Below are positions 58,053 through 64,000 of a stretch of 64,000 nt of DNA, one piece after another. The position numbers and the translations under genes were made by a program. The notes beneath the pieces are model-generated. The model made no database searches. It saw only the letters and a program-made list of their open reading frames with translations, and had not been told where the DNA came from. Source of the DNA: Phellopilus nigrolimitatus (Eukaryota; Basidiomycota; Agaricomycetes; Hymenochaetales; Hymenochaetaceae). How positions within the stretch are numbered: the first letter of the stretch is position 1; every line of letters begins with the position of its first letter. Location: the NCBI GenBank assembly GCA_021029095.1, contig JAJOHG010000027.1, positions 343,572 to 407,571 of the forward strand, written 5' to 3'.

Positions 58053-60873
58053 TTACGTTCCAGCTGCAAGAATGTCTTTCCGCAGCTTTTCCAGCTTTTC
58101 GCTACGAGTCCCGGATTGCTGGTATTGAACGAGGTTCTTGTGAACCGACTTATAAATGGCTTCGTAGGGATGCTCTCGGAAGTAAAGCTTCCTTAGTTGT
58201 CCAGATTGCCATTCGCGCAGGCAGCAGTAAAGCTGCTGATGTACATCAATCGGGTATGAGTTTGGTAGAAAAGAGTTACGTACAGTAGTGGCAGCAAATG
58301 CTATTGCTGGTAGTGGGATGTTATCGATGACTCGGTTCTCATTTAGGACAGCGAGCGGCCTGTCCTTCCCTACTGGATTGAAAAGAAACTTGACTATCAG
58401 ATCTTTGATAGACGGATGGGCGAATGCTACACCCTGTTGCCATTGGCCAAAATGAGGTCAGACAGATACAACAGACTAAGGGAAAAATGGACCTACCTCT
58501 TCTGAAATCGCGAAGTCCATTGTTGCCGTACCTTTTTTCGGCCCTATGAGAGTTGTGACGTGGGCAGCCAACTGCTTGGCACGAAGCGCTGCCTCATTAG
58601 GTTTTCCCTTAGCCTCTGGCGGGGTGGGCAGGCTGTAAATATAGTGTTCTGTAACGACATCTCTGGCAACCAGCCTAAACTTTGCCCGGGTGCTCCACTT
58701 TTCTTTCATCAACTTGTAAACGAGTCAGCCTCACCCAAACTTCAAGAACATTCTCACTTACGAGGTCAGCCATCCCATCTGTATAATTAGGCTTTTCGCC
58801 TAGGAGGAACATGAGTTAGTATGGAAAGTATTCGCTAATGTTGACAGCAAAAGAGAAAGAAGGCAGTGTTCTGGGTTGCAACTAGTCTGTTTGACTGGGA
58901 TCGCCACGTGGAATGAGGTAGGACTGAGTACAAGACGCAACCCGTTAAAACATCCCCCGCTTTGTCTGTTGCGTCCTTTGGACACTTTACTGGCACCAGA
59001 GTACCAGGCAGATGGATGAGAAAAACAAAGAATCGAACGAACAAGTGCTGCAGATGGCAGCCCATACCAGCACTCGATCGTGGGAATATTAGAGCCCAAA
59101 AGAAGTCAACAGGCAGAAAATGGGGCAGAGTGCTGTGTATGAGCGTTCATACGAACCCCTCGGCTATGATAATATTACATAATAAACTTGATACTTACTT
59201 TCGGGCAAATTCACCATTGCACACCCTCGATCGAAGGTGTCTTTTGCATAATCCAGTAAATCCTCCCGGCTTACATACGGGTCCCCGCCAATAAGCATCA
59301 ACCTGAGTTGCAGCTGAGCAATTTTTAGAATTTGATGTGTGGCACCGTCATAGAAGCTCATGCAATCGTCCCCAGGTTCTCGGCCCGGAGCTATGGAATT
59401 AGAAGGCCGTCAGCTTTATGCTCAATGGACACATACTTGCATACCCTGTTTCTTTGACCTCCGTCGACGTTTCCTCCGAGGGGCCCGTTCCTCCTCCTCC
59501 TCCTCCTCCTCCTCCTCCTCCTCCTCCTCCTCCTCCTCCTCCTCCCCCTGTCCACCCTCCTCCCTCCGTCCGCCCTGCCCTTCATCCTCTACCTCGTCAT
59601 TCTCTCGTTCCACCTGGTATTCACCATACCCTCTCCTAAACCCGTCACTGACATTCCTTCTGCGATAGCTATCCTGTTCATCTCGACCTTTCGGCCGGTT
59701 AGATGGGCCTATTTGTACTCCTCTCGGCGGTGGTTTGCTTTGGATATAAGTTACCTGAATGTAGGTGGTTCTGAATCTTCCTGTAAACGAGTCATGATTA
59801 GACGCACCTTCGTTCCTCCGTCCCGGATGCCAGCCATCCGGCTGGACGCTGGCGGTTCTGGTCCAATGTTTCCTTCCAACATCGCCCGATTCCTCGCAAG
59901 CTGGTCCATATTGGGCCCGCTCTTCCTGGATTTTGACTTCTTTTTTCGATGCTCCTCCACGATATCAGTCTCAGTCTGAATAGGTTGCATCAGTAATCAC
60001 AAATAGAATTTGGTTGGGGTTATCACACCGTTCTCGATGCATCCTCTCCTTCACCCATGTCCGATTCATTCTCACTTATCCTGGCTTCGTCTTCATCCAG
60101 CTCCTCCACAACTGCTCTTCTTCCTCCCTCAGATGGCCTGGATCTAGTTGCCGCTCTCTGTAGGCGATGGAATTGAGGTAGCGATTTTGATTAGCCAGCA
60201 TACGCGGTAAGAGTCAGATCATACCTTCTGTGGTCGTTGAGCCTCCTCCTCATCAGAAAATAAGTCATCCGACCCATTTACTTGCTCATCGAAATCAGCC
60301 TGGTTTTGGTTGGCTGTCTCCTGTAGTTTTTTTCAGTACACCTAGTCATACATCACACCCGTGAATCGCACCTTCATCTGAGTCTGTGACTGTGCAGTAA
60401 AGACCTGAACCCGGTTTCCCGCTCTCGGGGCCTGCTTCTTAAAACAAAAGGTGAGCATGACACGAAAATGAGTGGAAGAACTAAAAGATGGCTAGCCTTG
60501 GCCAGGGTGTCTCTTGTCTCATCCTCATCAACATCCCCATCAGCCCGCTTGTCTGCAATGTGAGCGGTGAGACGGCAAGTGACCTTAGGACTGACGCACC
60601 TTCTTGCCGTTTGCTGGGTTAGGTTTGGATGTGCGAGTCTGCCACGTGCTCCTTTGGGTGTCTGGATTCCCTGATTATTGCTTCGTGAGTAGAAGGCCCC
60701 ATTGGTGTGGGAGGAAAAACGTTGCACATCACCTTTCCCGGCCGCATCAATACCGCTTTCATCTGCCTCTTCGGCTGCCGGGATGAAAGAGTAAAAAACG
60801 TGTAGCGAGAATGTCTGAATGACTCACGATGCTTGGCTGCTTCCGCTCCTTTGCCCTTGCGCTTGCCGCCCAT
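58053..60873 (-). CDS. DUF6532-like basidiomycete protein with poly-Glu tract
   Basis: Many-exon gene of unknown function. It opens MGGKRKGKGAEAAKH (ATG 60873); early exons are short, hydrophilic and nuclear-looking, with clean junctions, for example GKHR-type basic and DEDETRD acidic blocks. A middle part is very acidic (the Glu run is coded by a TCC/CCT microsatellite) and is followed by RAPRRKRRRRSKK. The C-terminal domain, from about 59360, holds FYDGATHQILKIAQLQLRLM, KEKWSTRAKFRLVARDVV and IPLPAIAFAATT spliced to QLYCCLREWQSGQLRKLYF, then EAIYKSVHKNLVQYQ. That last pattern (Pro-leading helix, L-xx-EW-xx-G, then Y-xx-VY/H) fits the DUF6532 domain common in Agaricomycetes. The stop is at 58055-58053. 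Some middle exons were not fixed. Confidence 0.62.
59489..59544. repeat. (CCT)n microsatellite coding poly-Glu
   Basis: About 18 CCT/TCC units. On the minus strand this gives a run of Glu inside the DUF6532-like gene and should be length-variable between strains. Confidence 0.85.
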
Positions 60874-61050
60874 CCTGATGTGATGGACGCAGGGCACATG
60901 TATAGGTGACGGACAAATAAGCGATGATGTGCTGGCAGGTCCAAATCAGGAAGATTTACTTAAGCGTTCTCGATGACAAATCTCATTGACGTTTTTATTA
61001 TAACTGCTTATCGAGCAAATTGTAACAAAGTGGAGACGTGCAAAGGTGTA

Positions 61051-62736
61051 TCATAGTTCGAGATAGCACCAGTTTGATGTAGTATGTACGAAAGGGATCA
61101 ACTCCACGGGCCTGGTGAAGGTCTCCTTGTACTTGCACCTTTTACACTTCAGTTCGGCCCTCTCGCTCCTACCCACATCCGAAACCGCTCGAAGGGTATT
61201 CCAAGAATCAATGCCACCACATGTCGGGCAGGAGGGCTTCGCAGGCACACTGAATGGCCGCCTTGCTGTCGATGCCCATTTGTAAACGAGTCCTTTACCG
61301 TTAAATAAGTAGAGGATATTCGTATGCGCGCCAATTTCCGGGATCAAAAGGGAGGTTTTCAGGACCTCGCTGAATGGCCTGCGATGAATGTAGTGTTCTA
61401 TGTTCAACATTGCGATCCCGAGAAAACATTGGCCCGGGTGAAATCTCGGGGCGTTGAACGCGACGATATGTTTGAAAACGTTCCTGGAGAGCGCATCTAA
61501 ATAATTGAAGCAACAAAACGAACTTTAAAACTCACGGAGAGTAAGCCATCAGCTCTTCACGTTGTTCCTCTGCGTCCATGCAGGCTCCGCACGCGAGGAA
61601 GAATAGAGAGCTCTCCCTTTGCTGGAGAAACTCCAGCAAGGTAGAGCCGAAGATAGACGTAAAAACCTGTATGAAACGAATAAGTTGTCTGAGAAGATAG
61701 GAGGAAGGAAGGAAGGAAGGACTCACTGCGCGCACGCCATCAGCGCCATTACGACTGTGATTGATGTAGCCCTCTTCGTTTGCATGCGAGACGAAAAAGA
61801 CGATAGCACGCCCGACTTTCTTGTCCTTGACGACATCCTGGATACGACGGTTCATCTCTGTTGTGACCGTCTCGTTTGCCATGTTGAATCGGATATAGGC
61901 GAAATTAAGCTGGACACCCAAACGTCAGTGTCGGAACATGAATTGAGTAAGAAGACCAAAAACTCACATTAGTCTTCTTCACCGAGAAGTACGACGAAAA
62001 CATTGCTTCTAGGCTGGTGCTGATCCAGTCAAATTTTAAATGGTCCAGACAGAATATGATGATCGTTAAGGGCCTCGTATTTATCCCGTCTGTCTCATAG
62101 CGAACCTGCGAGGCCGAGACGGCCCACTGGATCAAAGGTCAGAACGTTGTTAGATGAGAATGAATAGTAATGGTGGACGTACCGGGTACACTGGGTACCT
62201 GCCGGTGGCCTCATCCTTAGCCTCATTCTTAGCCTTCCAACATTTGGGGCATATGAATGGGAGAGCGGGGTCGTCCCCGTCATTTGGCGGGATGCAGATC
62301 TTGCAGTGAACAAGCACGCAGCCCTCCGTGTCACAGAGCCTTAGGTCTCCCCCATCATGGCATCGTGCACAAAACTGGAGGCGACTACTGTGTCAAACCA
62401 TGCCTTCGTCTTCTATAGGGAGTAAAAAAGGACTTACATCGTCGGTATACGACTCCTCCTGCGCCTTGGAGGAATTCGACCTATGCTCTCTCGTCACCGG
62501 CGGTATCAAAGATGGCGGCGGGTTCGTTGCTGTTTGCGAAAGTGACCTCCGTGTCTTCTTCTTCTTCGGACCGTCCGTGTCCGTGCAAGCAGGATTGATT
62601 ACTGTCGGGGTAACGGATTGGCACTAGTGAGTAGCCAGAAAACGTAATTACGACAGAAAATGAGCTTACATTTCACCACCGGCGACGTTGAGCCGGTTGA
62701 CTTTTTTGCCGTTTGTTTGTTAGCCCTCCGTGCCAT
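61051..62736 (-). CDS. PHD-like zinc-finger protein with a possible caspase-fold domain and C-terminal zinc ribbon
   Basis: Seven or eight exons join cleanly into about 442 residues. Order: basic N-terminus (MARRANKQTAKKSTG); a PHD-like finger at about 78-123 (FCARCHDGGDLRLCDTEGC, then VHCKIC, then FICPKCW); a central domain with RPLTIIIFCLDHLKFDWIS, then AIVFFVSHANEEGYINHSRN, then SLFFLACGACM; then NVFKHIVAFNAPRF; and a C-terminal CPTCGG...CKRCKYKE ribbon. The spacing of SHANEEG (His) and LACGAC (Cys), each after a hydrophobic strand, resembles clan CD peptidases (caspase/CHAT). That is a proposal from pattern only. The last acceptor is CTCTCCAG; an upstream TTTAG would switch frame. The gene looks intact and shares orientation with its neighbours, with about 180 bp to the next gene downstream. 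Confidence 0.68.
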
Positions 62737-62886
62737 TGCTGAATATGTGCAAGTGTAACGATGAAGGCGAATGTGAGGGCGTTGTGAGGGCGTTCGCGAC
62801 ACTCCGTAAAAGGAATGTGTGACACAGTCACGTGTTCGCGTAAAGTTTTTTCGTTACGACGCGACTTCTTGCTTTGCTCCTACCAC

Positions 62887-63412
62887 CAGCCTGGGCAGAA
62901 TGATGGCGTTTGAAGTTGCTTCATGCCTTAGCACCGAGGTTCGCTTCGTGTGTCTGCTCGTGCGGTGATGGGTTTCCTTTTGTTCCGACCACCGGCCTGG
63001 GCAGAATGATGGCGTTGAAGTTGCTTCATGCCTTAGCACCGAGGTTCGCTTCGTGTGTCTGCTTGTGCGGTGATTGGTTTCCCTTTGCTCCGACCACCGG
63101 CCTGGGCAGAATGATGGCGTTGAAGTTGCTTCATGCCTTAGCACCGAGGTTCGCTTCGTGTGTCTGCTCGTGCGGTGATTGGTTTCCCTTTGCTCCGACC
63201 ACCGGCCTGGGCAGAATGATGGCGTTTGAAGTTGCTTCATGCCTTAGCACCGAGGTTCGCTTCGTGTGTCTGCTCGTGCGGTGATGGGTTTCCTTTTGCT
63301 CCGACCACCGGCCTGGGCAGAATGATGGCGTTGAAGTTGCTTCATGCCTTAGCACCGAGGTTCGCTTCGTGTGTCTGCTCGCGCGGTGATGGCTCGCTTC
63401 ATGCAGTATGTT
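62887..63412. repeat. Minisatellite of five 105-106-bp units
   Basis: The block CCTGGGCAGAATGATGGCGT recurs at 62890, 62996, 63101, 63206 and 63312. Units differ at a few sites (TGATGGG/TGATTGG; GTTGAAG/GTTTGAAG). It lies between the zinc-finger gene and the dioxygenase gene, just past the latter's stop. Open frames through it on both strands come from the unit length and are not taken as genes. Confidence 0.88.
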
Positions 63413-63431
63413 ACATTTTAGACAGAGCACA

Positions 63432-63964
63432 TTAGCTAGCTTGTAATTCGTTTAGAGTACAAAAAAGCTGCCAGCCATCCTCCCACCGTTGCGCACCCTC
63501 CATTTCGTACTTCTTGAACTCAGCTTTAGTCATGTGGGATTTACCGGTGGCCTGCTGGTGGCCTTGGGCAACCCACCTGATGAGCCCACCTGCAGTGTAG
63601 CAGGCTATTGACCGGCGTTCTTCACCTGCCCTCAGAGGAGCATTGCAGTGGGTGAGGGACCCGGATGGAATGTAAATCACATCACCTCTTTTCACTTCCA
63701 TAATGACCTTGGCCTCCCGAAGCAGGAGCTGACCTGAGGTCCGGTGGTTGAATCTTCCGAATGCGCCAACCGCACAGACCCCCCAGACGAGGTTCTTGAA
63801 GTCCCTGTGCCAGTTGCACACAGTTTTCGCACCAAGGTTCAGGGACATGGCAGAAAACTGCAGATCAGGAAAGTGTTGTGAAACCAAGCCGTCGACAATG
63901 TGCAAACGAAGCTGTGCAAGGGTGAATAACCTTGCAATCCTAGGGAACCACATTCGAAAGCATG
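63432..63964 (-). CDS. TET/JBP-like 2OG-Fe(II) dioxygenase, C-terminal exon (partial)
   Basis: The last exon runs from an acceptor CTTAG at 63965 to TAA at 63434-63432; earlier exons lie beyond the window. The double-stranded beta-helix core is complete: MSLNLGAKTVCNWHRDFKN holds the HxD iron ligands, then AVGAFGRFNHRTSGQLLL, then VKRGDVIYIPSGSLTHCN with the distal His, then EERRSIACYTAGGLIRWV with the Arg expected to bind 2-oxoglutarate. Counting from the exon's first Met, the ligands are His49, Asp51 and His102. The pattern fits the expanded TET/JBP-like family of basidiomycetes, whose members include 5-methylcytosine oxidases. Whether this one acts on DNA cannot be told. No lesion is visible. 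Confidence 0.8.
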
Positions 63965-64000
63965 CTAAGGAAGAAGATTACAGTTAGATAAAGTTTAAGT

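Noticed and set aside
62854..63430. Repeat-protein genes on either strand in the minisatellite.
   Set aside because: The frames come from the 105-bp period, there is no start context or splice support, and a shift occurs where units are 106 bp.

Overview
This looks like nuclear DNA from an Agaricomycete (mushroom-forming or polypore) fungus. Genes are cut by many 50-70 bp GT-AG introns and include an Ato-type acetate transporter, an auxin-efflux-carrier-like permease, TPR-CHAT proteins, a DUF6532-like protein and a TET/JBP-like dioxygenase. No species is assigned, and every exon model was read by eye from splice sites and family motifs.

Layout. 1-11 kb is ordinary single-copy DNA: a GPR1/FUN34/YaaH (Ato) transporter on the minus strand (1131-2393), a Rab7-like GTPase with a roughly 300-residue insertion (6447-8119), and an auxin-efflux-carrier-family permease (8976-11046). 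From 11.3 to 56.4 kb the window is a mosaic of duplicated segments. It holds four plus-strand paralogues of a TPR-CHAT protein (15436-18879, 22055-25498, 39705-42821, 52468-56319). It also holds four decayed copies of a siderophore-type N-acyltransferase gene, two decayed copies of a Lys/Pro/Ala-rich gene, an intact gene of unknown function (11840-12446) with a broken second copy, and a decayed G-protein alpha gene. Two direct blocks of about 11 kb (19991-31440 and 37642-48545) each carry one CHAT gene plus the same train of decayed genes. Between the blocks lies a Skd3/CLPB-like ankyrin-AAA+ gene (32681-35461). From 56.4 kb on there are repeats, a tRNA-like sequence and a pogo-like MITE. Then come three minus-strand genes: a DUF6532-like protein with a poly-Glu run, a PHD-finger protein with a possible caspase-fold centre, and the C-terminal exon of a TET/JBP-like 2OG-Fe(II) dioxygenase cut by the window edge.

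The centre of interest is the TPR-CHAT array. Each protein has 10-16 near-identical 45-residue (135 bp) TPR-like units, a conserved linker and a CHAT domain with its His and Cys intact. The repeats are homogenised inside each gene, differ in number between genes (8 canonical units in one, 13 or 16 in others) and vary at a few fixed positions. That is the pattern of fungal recognition receptors with high internal repeat conservation. Every copy also carries about 1.4-1.8 kb of related upstream DNA ending in a small 5'-UTR intron. Together this suggests a recently amplified family of ligand-controlled caspase-like proteases, possibly for self/non-self recognition or regulated cell death. That role is inference; the repeats, duplications and catalytic motifs are read directly.
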